From a virus, in IMG/VR virus record IMGVR_UViG_3300021437_000038, positions 1 through 42,426 of that record: 42,426 nt of DNA; one strand, written 5' to 3'. The notes beneath the pieces are model-generated. The model was not told the origin of the DNA. It saw only the letters and a program-made list of their open reading frames with translations, and ran no database searches. The position numbers and the translations under genes were made by a program. Of this stretch, positions 14,967 through 21,945 are shown in pieces (positions within the stretch are counted from its first letter, which is position 1; each line of letters begins with the position of its first letter).

Positions 14967-15347
14967 ATGCAAATCGTCAATGTGCTCGGGGCCGACAACA
15001 AGGCCACCAATCAAAGCGAGGGGGATTATGTGGCCAAAGTGCAGGTGGCCACCGCCCGCTGCAAACTCTACAAAATCACCGTGAGCGTGCCGACGGCCAC
15101 CGGGGCGGACGTGATCGTGTGGCTGTTCGATACGGCGGCCGGCACGGACAACAGCACCGGCCCGGATGCCATCTTCACCGTGCCGTATGGCCAAACGGCG
15201 ACGCTGGATTTCCCGGACGGCTCGATCTTCCACGCCGGGCTGTACGTGGTGGCGGCGTCCAATGCGCCCACCGATGCGGATGAAGATACTCCCACGCCGA
15301 TTGCCGCCAACAAAGCCTTGATCAAGGTCGATTACCGGGTGCTCTGA
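14967..15347 (+). CDS. Beta-rich hypothetical virion protein
   Basis: 126 residues with alternating beta patterns (YVAKVQVATARCKLYKITVS, then GADVIVWLFDTAAGT, then ATLDFPDGSIFHAGLYVVAA), consistent with a jelly-roll or Ig-like decoration protein. TGGAGAAG lies upstream at a slightly long spacing. No family match is claimed. Its context is late structural, between the capsid-proximal gene and the first fibre-like gene. Confidence 0.55.
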   Translation: MQIVNVLGADNKATNQSEGDYVAKVQVATARCKLYKITVSVPTATGADVIVWLFDTAAGTDNSTGPDAIFTVPYGQTATLDFPDGSIFHAGLYVVAASNAPTDADEDTPTPIAANKALIKVDYRVL

Positions 15348-15370
15348 AAGCCAAAGCTGAAAGCTGAAAT

Positions 15371-16912
15371 ATGAAAGCTGAAATGAAGCCCAAGACACTC
15401 GCGCACGGCAGAGGGATGCAGTTAGTTCTGCTTTCTGCTTTCTGCTTTCTGCTTTCCCCGCTCTGCCCCGCCCAGCCCACTCCCATCCCCACCACGCCCT
15501 ACATGCGCACCGTGTTGCGGGCCACCAACGCGGCCGACGCGCGGGTGTTGCTGGGAGTAACCACCAATGGCGAGGTGATCGTTTCCGGTATCACCAATAA
15601 CCTGGTGCTGTGGCTGGATGCGACCAATGGCAGCGACGCGACCGGCGTAATTGGGGTCAGAGAGAAGCCCTTCAAGACGTTGGCGGCGGCCGCGGTGAAG
15701 CAGAAGCCCGGGATGCTGTTTAGCTTGCTGCCTGGAGTTTACGACGAAGCGGCATCGATTCCGATCGCGTTGACAAATATCACACTCAGCGCGGAAGGGG
15801 CCACGATTCTTGGTGGAAGTTCCACGGCTACGGCCACTTTGGAAACTCACGGAGATTTCACGATGTATGGCGGTAGCATTACCAGCGGAGTGCCCATCGC
15901 AACGCTCTATGATTCTGGGGACCTCTCTCTCTACAATGTGAAGATGCGAGCGATGGGGGACATTGTGATTTTCAACGGCACCAACGCGGTTGATATCTCC
16001 ATTGTCGGCTGCCAGTTGACTGGAGCCTACGATGGTGTGGCGCTGATACCCGATGGCGGGTTCGGTTCCTTTAAGAATGGACACAACAGCCGGGTGCGGA
16101 TCATGGGTTCAACCATCCGAGTGGCCTATGACTCCACGGTTACCGGCAGCGGCGTAGGGCAACATGCTTTGATGAGCGCGGGGTGCGCTGTCGATTTGAT
16201 TGGTTCGGTTCTGGAGTCGATCGACGCCTCATCAGAAACGATGGCGGCGCAAGTGTGGGCGGGTGGGCTCATTCGGGCTTCCGGCAGCCGGCTCAGCGCG
16301 ACGAGCACGCGCGGCGGAACGGTATTGGCGGTTAGTGGGGATACATCGGTGTACAGCACTATCGCAGGAAGCATTCTAACAGGAGCTGTATCCGGCAAGG
16401 TTCAGTTTGAAAATCCGCGAGGGCTCGCGGCGGGAAGCAATATCACACTGACCACCAATACCGATGGAACCGTAACGGTTGCTGGGACAAGCGGTGGGAC
16501 GAACTTCGATTCGATGGCCGTGGGAACACTGGTGGTGAGCAACCCGCCCGTGCGCCAGGTGTCCAGTGCCTTCACTCCGCTGAGCTATGGCACCAACTGC
16601 CTGGTGGACCTGGCTATCCCCAGCGGCCAGTTCCACAATCCTATCTTTGAATTCTCTTGGGGCACCAACATCTGCTGGCTGGGTGCCACGAACTGCGGCA
16701 CGGGCGAGTATCGGGACACGCTTTACCGCATCACGGTCACCAATGCGTTCACGATGAGATTTCCCGCCGGCGCCACGCTGGAAGGCTTTGCCACCACCAA
16801 CGGCGTCACGCTGGGCGTCTCCAATGGCGTTTACCAGGTGGCGGCCAGTTGCTCGGGATCCAACCTGCCGGTCTCGCACGTGACCTATGCGCTCATTCAG
16901 CCAAATGATTAG
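15371..16912 (+). CDS. Tail-fibre-like beta-helix protein with signal peptide
   Basis: 513 residues. Residues 16-35 (MQLVLLSAFCFLLSPLCPAQ) form a signal peptide with AQ at the cleavage region; the hydrophobic core is encoded by tandem TTCTGCT heptamers. Then comes ATNAADARVLLGV, a sequence typical of phage fibres. A repetitive beta-helix-like stretch follows (about 90-350), then GSNITLTTNTDGTVTVAG, also fibre-like, and a beta-rich C-terminus. ATGs at 15371, 15383 and 15416 are possible starts; none has a clear ribosome binding site. It may be a receptor-binding fibre, or a protein exported from the infected cell. Confidence 0.65.
   Translation: MKAEMKPKTLAHGRGMQLVLLSAFCFLLSPLCPAQPTPIPTTPYMRTVLRATNAADARVLLGVTTNGEVIVSGITNNLVLWLDATNGSDATGVIGVREKPFKTLAAAAVKQKPGMLFSLLPGVYDEAASIPIALTNITLSAEGATILGGSSTATATLETHGDFTMYGGSITSGVPIATLYDSGDLSLYNVKMRAMGDIVIFNGTNAVDISIVGCQLTGAYDGVALIPDGGFGSFKNGHNSRVRIMGSTIRVAYDSTVTGSGVGQHALMSAGCAVDLIGSVLESIDASSETMAAQVWAGGLIRASGSRLSATSTRGGTVLAVSGDTSVYSTIAGSILTGAVSGKVQFENPRGLAAGSNITLTTNTDGTVTVAGTSGGTNFDSMAVGTLVVSNPPVRQVSSAFTPLSYGTNCLVDLAIPSGQFHNPIFEFSWGTNICWLGATNCGTGEYRDTLYRITVTNAFTMRFPAGATLEGFATTNGVTLGVSNGVYQVAASCSGSNLPVSHVTYALIQPND
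15423..15458 (+). repeat. GCTTTCT heptamer run encoding a signal peptide core
   Basis: Tandem TTCTGCTTTCTGCTTTCTGC units in seven-base register, translated as VLLSAFCFLLS. The complementary arm (GCTGAAAGCTGAAATATGAA and nearby) lies at about 15350-15385, so the two can fold on each other. Confidence 0.75.
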
Positions 16913-18167
16913 CCGCGGACGCCAGTCCGCAGCCACGCTGGCTGTGCTGCTTTCAGCCGTCAGCTTTCAGCCTTCAGCTTTGGCCCAGGACTGGTTTGCC
17001 GACCCGGCACACCTGGCGCTGCTCACATCGCCTCCAGTCTCCAGCGCGCCGGTTTACACCAACACGCTCAACCAGGGCCTGGTGGCGTATTGGCCCAATG
17101 ACGAGGCCAGCGGCTCGCACGCGGACGCCACGGGTAATGGGCATACGCTCTCCAATGTCGGCACGCTGGCGGACACCACCGGCCAGATCACCAACTGCGC
17201 CAACTACACCGGTCACCAGCAGTTGACGCGATCGGACGCGGCGTTTGTCTCCGCGCAATCGTTCAGCTTTTCGATGTGGGTGAGCCTGGGCAGCACGTCA
17301 TTGAGTGGCAACTTCGGCACCTGGGACCCGGCGGATGGCTCGTTTAATTGGGTGTTCGAGGAGAACACCGATAGCGGCCACGCCGGCCGCTGGAGCTTTG
17401 TGGTGACCGGCGCCTCGACGGCCCTGTACGAAGCGGCGGCCAGCAGCACGGTTACGGCCAATACCTGGCACCTGGTCGCCGGGGGATACGACTCGACCAA
17501 TCAAGTGGTGTGGATCTCGCTGGATGGCGGCACCAAGGCCACCACGGCCATGACGGAAGCCCCGGAAACGGCGAGCATCCCGATCAACTTCGATTCCATG
17601 AGTGCCTCGGGCGGAGCGGATCAACTGCAAAAGCTGGACGATGCCGGGTATTGGAACCGGGTGTTGAGCGCGGCGGAGCTGGCTGACCTGTTTAATCGCG
17701 GCAAGAACGGCACGCAGGGCTATCCTTGGGACGGGGATGCGCCGACGCCTACGCTGTTGGTCCAGAACAGCGGGTATTTGGCAGAATCAGCGGCAAACAC
17801 GTCTTCCACCAAATCACAGTCGATTGTTAATTCAACTGCTTATACCATCTACTCTGTTGCATTCTTGACAGAAGACAATGGGGCCACAGCGCATGTCGAA
17901 ATATGGGATTCTGAAAATTTTGGAGGCACGAAACACGGAGGCAATTCTGATAGTCAGGCGACCTACAATGGCTACGGAATGTCAACCTTCACATGGAGCA
18001 GCAATGCGCCACAGGTGACCGGGTCCTTCTGTGCGCATCTGGTTGTCGAATCGGGATCGACGTATGTAGTTTACACCGCAGATGCGATATCCGGGAACGG
18101 GTATTCAAATGCGAGCCAGTTGCCATCGGGCAGGGATTGGGGAATCGAGATTTACGTGCTGCCATGA
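16905..18167 (+). CDS. Exported LamG/concanavalin-like protein
   Basis: 420 residues from ATG 16905, which overlaps the previous stop by eight bases (ATG 16887 is in frame too). MISRGRQSAATLAVLLSAVS followed by FQPSALAQ is a signal peptide with an ALA-Q cleavage site, its core encoded by heptamer repeats. A LamG-like domain follows: LVAYWPNDEASGSHADATGN, FSFSMWVSLG, and the closing DDAGYWNRVLSAAELADLFN. The C-terminal about 140 residues form a second beta domain (SGYLAESAANTSSTKSQ onward). LamG domains bind glycans, so host surface adhesion is likely. The ATGA overlap at 18164 couples it to the next gene. Confidence 0.7.
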   Translation: MISRGRQSAATLAVLLSAVSFQPSALAQDWFADPAHLALLTSPPVSSAPVYTNTLNQGLVAYWPNDEASGSHADATGNGHTLSNVGTLADTTGQITNCANYTGHQQLTRSDAAFVSAQSFSFSMWVSLGSTSLSGNFGTWDPADGSFNWVFEENTDSGHAGRWSFVVTGASTALYEAAASSTVTANTWHLVAGGYDSTNQVVWISLDGGTKATTAMTEAPETASIPINFDSMSASGGADQLQKLDDAGYWNRVLSAAELADLFNRGKNGTQGYPWDGDAPTPTLLVQNSGYLAESAANTSSTKSQSIVNSTAYTIYSVAFLTEDNGATAHVEIWDSENFGGTKHGGNSDSQATYNGYGMSTFTWSSNAPQVTGSFCAHLVVESGSTYVVYTADAISGNGYSNASQLPSGRDWGIEIYVLP

Positions 18168-19504
18168 GACTCGCACTTTGCATCCTGCTGCTGCTGCTGG
18201 CGCATTCTACCAGAGCGGCCACTTACTACGTGTCGTCGGGTGGTGATGACGGAAATCCGGGCACCTATGCCTCTCCATTCGCCACACTTCAGGCCGGATT
18301 TAACGTGGTTTCCGCAGGGGATACGGTCGTCCTATTAGCAGGCACGTATTCAGCGGACGCGACAACTGCCGCCAACGGCACCGTGTTATATCCGATCACC
18401 ATTTTGGGGAGCAACGCGCCTGTTGTCACTGGCAGCGTGACGCTGCAAAACAGTTATTATGTTGTTAAGGATGTTTCCTGGCAATGTGCGAATCCGGCGT
18501 TTACTGGCAGGATCAACTTCTCAACGACGAACTGCCATGATAACCTGATACTTAGCAACAGGTGGTCTGCTATTTACAACGGCATCAATTTTGGAGGCGA
18601 CAGTCCGCAGTGGACGAACGGCTGCCACAACAACACGGTGCGCGGCTGCGTTCTGAGTAATTGCATAGATCAGGAGATGATCTCATGGGCCGGATACAGC
18701 AACACGGTTGAGCAGTGCCTACTCGTTGACTCTCACGGGTGGGACGCCCTGAGGGTATTCGGCGCTCGCCACATCATTCGCAGCAACACTTTCAACAACA
18801 TTTCGACCGACGGAGGAAACCCGAACCATTGCGACACGATCCAGACGTTCTCAAATAACGGAGAGGAGTGCCACGAGATCGTCTTCGAGCAGAACACCCT
18901 GACCAACTGCAACGCCCAACTTGGAAACCTTGAGGACACGAACACCAACAACGCCGTGCATGATATTGTGTTCAGGAATAACCTATTCATTGGCGGGGAA
19001 ATGCAAATGAATGTCTGCGCGCCAAGAACCATGTTTTACAACAACACTTGGGTTGGTTGCGGGTCCTCCACCATTGTCGCGTTCCGAAACGACCGCGGTG
19101 GTAGCGCGGGGAGCCAGTTCTATAACAATATCCTGTTCGGCTGTGGGAGCCCTGCCACCTCGGCAAATCAAGGCATCATTGGAGACATGGACAACGCCGG
19201 CGAGGATCATGACTACAACTTTTACGCAGGCCCAAGCGGTGAAACAAAGAGCATCAGCGAGGGGCACGGGATCAATGGTGGATTTCCTGGACTGGTGAGC
19301 ACGAATAGCCCTTACGACCCGCACCTGCAATCCGGAAGCGTGTGTATTGGTGCTGGGATGAATCTTTCGTCACTATTCACGGTGGATAAGGACGGGAAGC
19401 CGCGCGGTTCGATGTGGGACATCGGCGCGTATCAGTATGCAACTCCCGCGCCGATCACCCTGCGCGCCACCACGCTGCGAGTGGGGCAGATCATCAGCCG
19501 CTAA
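18164..19504 (+). CDS. Exported right-handed beta-helix protein
   Basis: 446 residues from ATG 18164 (ATGA overlap). Signal peptide: MRLALCILLLLLAHSTRA, cleaved before ATYYVSS. GGDDGNPGTYASPFATLQAG, then VSAGDTVVLLAGTY, is the opening typical of DUF1565-type parallel beta-helices. Many NNT/SNN turns follow (NTVRGCVLSNC, NNLFIGGEM, YNNTWVGC). It ends in GSMWDIGAYQY, common at the end of such helices. The fold is shared by tail spikes and polysaccharide lyases; no catalytic residues can be assigned here. It may be a spike depolymerase or a surface protein. Confidence 0.7.
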   Translation: MRLALCILLLLLAHSTRAATYYVSSGGDDGNPGTYASPFATLQAGFNVVSAGDTVVLLAGTYSADATTAANGTVLYPITILGSNAPVVTGSVTLQNSYYVVKDVSWQCANPAFTGRINFSTTNCHDNLILSNRWSAIYNGINFGGDSPQWTNGCHNNTVRGCVLSNCIDQEMISWAGYSNTVEQCLLVDSHGWDALRVFGARHIIRSNTFNNISTDGGNPNHCDTIQTFSNNGEECHEIVFEQNTLTNCNAQLGNLEDTNTNNAVHDIVFRNNLFIGGEMQMNVCAPRTMFYNNTWVGCGSSTIVAFRNDRGGSAGSQFYNNILFGCGSPATSANQGIIGDMDNAGEDHDYNFYAGPSGETKSISEGHGINGGFPGLVSTNSPYDPHLQSGSVCIGAGMNLSSLFTVDKDGKPRGSMWDIGAYQYATPAPITLRATTLRVGQIISR

Positions 19505-19528
19505 CTCAACGACTGACTCAACTCATTC

Positions 19529-19834
19529 ATGAACTACGACACCAAACCGAAACTCTGGAGCACGCTGAGCAATGGGCTTATCGGCATCTTCATCGGCCTG
19601 GCGGTCGCGTATTTCACCAGCGTGGGGCAGCTCGCCAAACATGAGGTCGAGATCCGCCAGCTCTCCAAGACAGACGAGGACCTGCGCGTGTTTGTGACCG
19701 TGACGGATTCCGCCACGCGCCAGCAGATGTCCATGCTCAACGACCAGGCTAACGAGCGGGTGCGCAATATCACCGATCTGCTGAAGACCATGATCAGCCA
19801 GAACGAGATCCTGATCCGGAGCCTGAAGCCGTGA
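19529..19834 (+). CDS. Single-pass membrane protein with coiled coil
   Basis: 101 residues. One N-terminal membrane segment (LSNGLIGIFIGLAVAYFTSV) is followed by a long charged helix (residues 32-95, KHEVEIRQLSKTDEDLRVFV onward). The shape resembles an inner-membrane spanin or a phage envelope-stress protein. It opens a run of small membrane genes that is probably the lysis module. No ribosome binding site is clear. Confidence 0.55.
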   Translation: MNYDTKPKLWSTLSNGLIGIFIGLAVAYFTSVGQLAKHEVEIRQLSKTDEDLRVFVTVTDSATRQQMSMLNDQANERVRNITDLLKTMISQNEILIRSLKP

Positions 19835-19893
19835 GGGTGAAGGCGGAAACCTGAAACCTGAAGGCTGAAATATGAAATATGAAAGGCTGATAT
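19833..19893 (+). repeat. TGAAACC-type heptamer run
   Basis: GAAGGCGGAAACCTGAAACC, then TGAAGGC and TGAAATA units in seven-base register, filling the spacer between two small membrane genes. One arm only. Confidence 0.7.
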
Positions 19894-20179
19894 GAGTGAT
19901 TCTGTAACACCAATCCCCGCGCCGGAAGCGGCGTGCGACGATCCGTCTCACAAGAAGGGATATCTCGAAGCGCTGTCGAATTTCGTGCAGATGACCTTTG
20001 CGGACCTGGTGTGTGTGATGGTGCTGGCCACCATGTGCTGGATGGCCTTGCAGGGGCTCGAGGTGAAGGACCCGCTCTACTCAGTCACGCTCATTTGCAT
20101 TGGCTTTGTCTGCCGGGGCGTGGTGGGCAGCAAGGTGCCCGACCAAAGCGCCAACGGTAACGGAGGGCCGCCCAAGTGA
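19892..20179 (+). CDS. Holin-like membrane protein
   Basis: 95 residues with two hydrophobic segments (about 36-55, ADLVCVMVLATMCWMALQ, and 62-80, PLYSVTLICIGFVCRGVV). The N-terminus is soluble, and the short C-terminal tail is Gly/Pro rich and ends in Lys. Size and topology match class II holins, which make inner-membrane holes at the time of lysis. The GTGA overlap at 20176 couples it to a 32-residue membrane peptide. Confidence 0.5.
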   Translation: MSDSVTPIPAPEAACDDPSHKKGYLEALSNFVQMTFADLVCVMVLATMCWMALQGLEVKDPLYSVTLICIGFVCRGVVGSKVPDQSANGNGGPPK

Positions 20180-20274
20180 ACCTGTTGGCATCATTGATCT
20201 GCTTGGTCGCCGTGTGCGCTGTCCTCTACCTGGGATGGCAGACGATCAAGTATTGGTGCCGGAGAAAACCATGA
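20176..20274 (+). CDS. 32-residue single-pass membrane peptide
   Basis: GTG 20176 overlaps the holin-like stop, and its TGA (20272-20274) overlaps the next ATG at 20271. Nearly the whole peptide is one membrane helix (NLLASLICLVAVCAVLYLGW) with a basic tail (WCRRKP), so it is N-out or N-in anchored with positive residues inside. Overlaps at both ends argue that it is translated. It could be a holin partner, an antiholin or a spanin component. Confidence 0.6.
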   Translation: MNLLASLICLVAVCAVLYLGWQTIKYWCRRKP

Positions 20275-20624
20275 AAATGAAAACGAATTCATTCCTTGCC
20301 CTGCTGGCTGGCTTAACGCTGGCCATCGCAGTGGCTATCGGCGCCGGGTGCGCCAACCAGAACCGCGTCACGTACCAGACGCTCTCGGGCGTCTACACGG
20401 CCACCAGCGGCGCGCTGGATGTTTACCTGGACCTGGTGACGCATGGCCAGGTCAAGACCAATGGCGTGCCGGGCGTGCTCCGAGCATGGGACGGCTTCCG
20501 CGTTGTCTGGGGCCAGGCGGTCGCGCTGGCTTCCTTCAACACCAATGCGCCGGCCACCGGCATGGTGTTGACGGCCAGTTCCAACGTCGTTTCCACCATC
20601 AACCTCGCGAGGACACAGCCATGA
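20271..20624 (+). CDS. Putative lipoprotein of the lysis-like module
   Basis: 117 residues from ATG 20271. The N-terminus MKMKTNSFLALLAGLTLAIA, then VAIGAGC, is a lipoprotein signal with a non-standard lipobox (G-A-G-C). The mature part is short and polar (RVTYQTLSGVYTATSGALDV). An outer-membrane lipoprotein beside a small membrane protein fits an o-spanin, though it is longer than typical. It overlaps both neighbours by ATGA. Confidence 0.55.
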   Translation: MKMKTNSFLALLAGLTLAIAVAIGAGCANQNRVTYQTLSGVYTATSGALDVYLDLVTHGQVKTNGVPGVLRAWDGFRVVWGQAVALASFNTNAPATGMVLTASSNVVSTINLARTQP

Positions 20625-20857
20625 GCATCGCCGCCATTATCGCCCTTATCCAGGAGTTTGGCCCGACGGGCATCGCCATCGGGGAGCAGCTTTACAAGAT
20701 GTTCTCCGGCGGCGCCGCTCCCACCCAGGCGGACTGGGACCAGCTCAAGGCGCTGGCCAATGTCTCGGCCCGTCAGAAGATGCTCGACGCCCTGGCCCGG
20801 GCCGGCATCGACCCGAATAGCGACCAGGGCAAGGCCCTGCTCGGACTGGCCACATGA
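20621..20857 (+). CDS. Small helical protein, lysis-like module
   Basis: 78 residues from ATG 20621 (ATGA overlap). IAAIIALIQEFGPTGIAIGE is followed by WDQLKALANVSARQKMLDAL and AGIDPNSDQGKALLGLA. It resembles small phage proteins encoded beside holins and has no recognised enzymatic motif. The role is unknown. Confidence 0.55.
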   Translation: MSIAAIIALIQEFGPTGIAIGEQLYKMFSGGAAPTQADWDQLKALANVSARQKMLDALARAGIDPNSDQGKALLGLAT

Positions 20858-20879
20858 AAACGAAGTGGGGATTAAATCA

Positions 20880-20950
20880 GGGGCTCGCGGCGCTCGCCCC
20901 TCCAGATGATCTCGCCCTTCCAGTGGAGGGCGGAGTGCCACGACGCCCTG
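20880..20950 (+). repeat. GGGGCTCG...GGAGGGCGGAG palindromic repeat, copy B
   Basis: GGGGCTCGCGGCGCTCGCCC with CTCCAG is followed by GGAGGGCGGAGTGCCACGAC and GCCCTG. Both parts recur inside the polyvalent protein gene (29313-29396), and the first in portal (8475). This copy is mostly intergenic. Confidence 0.65.
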
Positions 20951-20954
20951 GATT

Positions 20955-21233
20955 ATGGCAGCCATGAGTCTCGCATACGCCATTCGCACGGTGAGCATGC
21001 TGCCGGTGATGAACGTGGCCGTGACGCAGATCGCTGAGGACGGGACGGGACTGGATATCGCCCAGTTCTATTCCGAGGCGGATGCCCAGTTGTTCATGGC
21101 CGTCAAACGCCACGGCGGGGCTATCCCGCCCGGCGATTGGCAGCGCGTGTGCGAATGGCTGGCGCAGAAGAGGGCTGAAGGCGAAAACCTGAAACCTGAA
21201 ATTCAGCCCTCAGGTTTCATCCCTCATCCTTGA
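20955..21233 (+). CDS. Hypothetical protein with repeat-derived C-terminus
   Basis: 92 residues from ATG 20955 (ATG 20964 is also possible). The core reads AYAIRTVSMLPVMNVAVTQI, then DIAQFYSEADAQLFMAVKRH and DWQRVCEWLAQKR. The last about 20 residues (EGENLKPEIQPSGFIPHP) are translated from a TGAAACC-type repeat foldback. No family is recognised. Confidence 0.5.
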   Translation: MAAMSLAYAIRTVSMLPVMNVAVTQIAEDGTGLDIAQFYSEADAQLFMAVKRHGGAIPPGDWQRVCEWLAQKRAEGENLKPEIQPSGFIPHP

Positions 21234-21236
21234 TCA
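21174..21236 (+). repeat. TGAAACC/TTTCATCC foldback
   Basis: GAAAACCTGAAACCTGAAAT is followed by its complement (CCCTCAGGTTTCATCCCTCA). The right arm ends just before the ATG at 21238. Confidence 0.8.
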
Positions 21237-21237
21237 A

Positions 21238-21849
21238 ATGAAAACGATCACTTACGCGCAGTTGCTCAATAAGGCGGTCGAGCTGGCGGGCAGGACCCGG
21301 GATAAGATCCTGCTCTCCGAAGCGGCCATGCTGCGCGGGTTCTTCGATACCGAATTGCGCTCGATCTGGAATACCCAGATCTGGAGCGATCTGCGCGTGG
21401 ATCCGGAAGCCATGACGCCCACCGCGCGGGTGCTCTCCCGCCGCGAAGGGGCGTCGAACGAGATCGGGGATATCCTGGGGATCTACACCGGCAACCCGCT
21501 CACACACACGGTCTGGCGCGACGTGGCGTGGGAGGAGGGCAATAACACGTTCACCGTAGCCGGGGACGTGGCCACCGTTTGGGTGGAATACCTGAAGCCG
21601 TGCCCGAGCCTCGATAGCGTGGCGGATGCAGATCTGCCGGCATACGCGGTGCCGGCGGTGTTTGTCCCTTACCTGGCTTACAAGGGCGCTGGCGAACTGC
21701 TGGCGACGGAGAATGACACCCTCTCGGCCCGGCGCATCGGGCAGGCGGAGGAGAAGCTCGAGGAAGCCATGATGCGCAACGTGGTGCCGGAGCGGCTGCG
21801 GCGGATGCGGATCCGAACGGCCAGGCCGGCGTTTTCGAGCGTGATGTAA
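21238..21849 (+). CDS. Tail adaptor / tail-tubular A-like protein
   Basis: 203 residues. TYAQLLNKAVELAGRTRDKI, then LRGFFDTELRSIWNTQIWSD, fit a helical head-tail adaptor. Its size and its place directly before an 835-residue protein mirror T7 gp11 (196) and gp12 (794). It would attach the nozzle to the portal. The C-terminal half has LTHTVWRDVAWEEGNNTFTV and YLKPCPSLD. The call rests on synteny and size, not on a family match. Confidence 0.55.
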   Translation: MKTITYAQLLNKAVELAGRTRDKILLSEAAMLRGFFDTELRSIWNTQIWSDLRVDPEAMTPTARVLSRREGASNEIGDILGIYTGNPLTHTVWRDVAWEEGNNTFTVAGDVATVWVEYLKPCPSLDSVADADLPAYAVPAVFVPYLAYKGAGELLATENDTLSARRIGQAEEKLEEAMMRNVVPERLRRMRIRTARPAFSSVM

Positions 21850-21853
21850 CTAT

Positions 21854-21941
21854 GAAGTCGAGAGCCGAAAGTCGAGGGTCGAGAGCCAGCGGGCTGGCGC
21901 GTTCTCCGGCCCTCGACGTTCGACCTTCGACCTTCGACCAT
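21854..21941 (+). repeat. Heptanucleotide foldback before the nozzle gene
   Basis: AAGTCGAGAGCCGAAAGTCG units, a GCCAGCGGGCTGGCGC core, then CCTCGACGTTCGACCTTCGA units. Intergenic; it ends three to four bases before ATG 21946. Confidence 0.85.
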
Positions 21942-21945
21942 TCTA

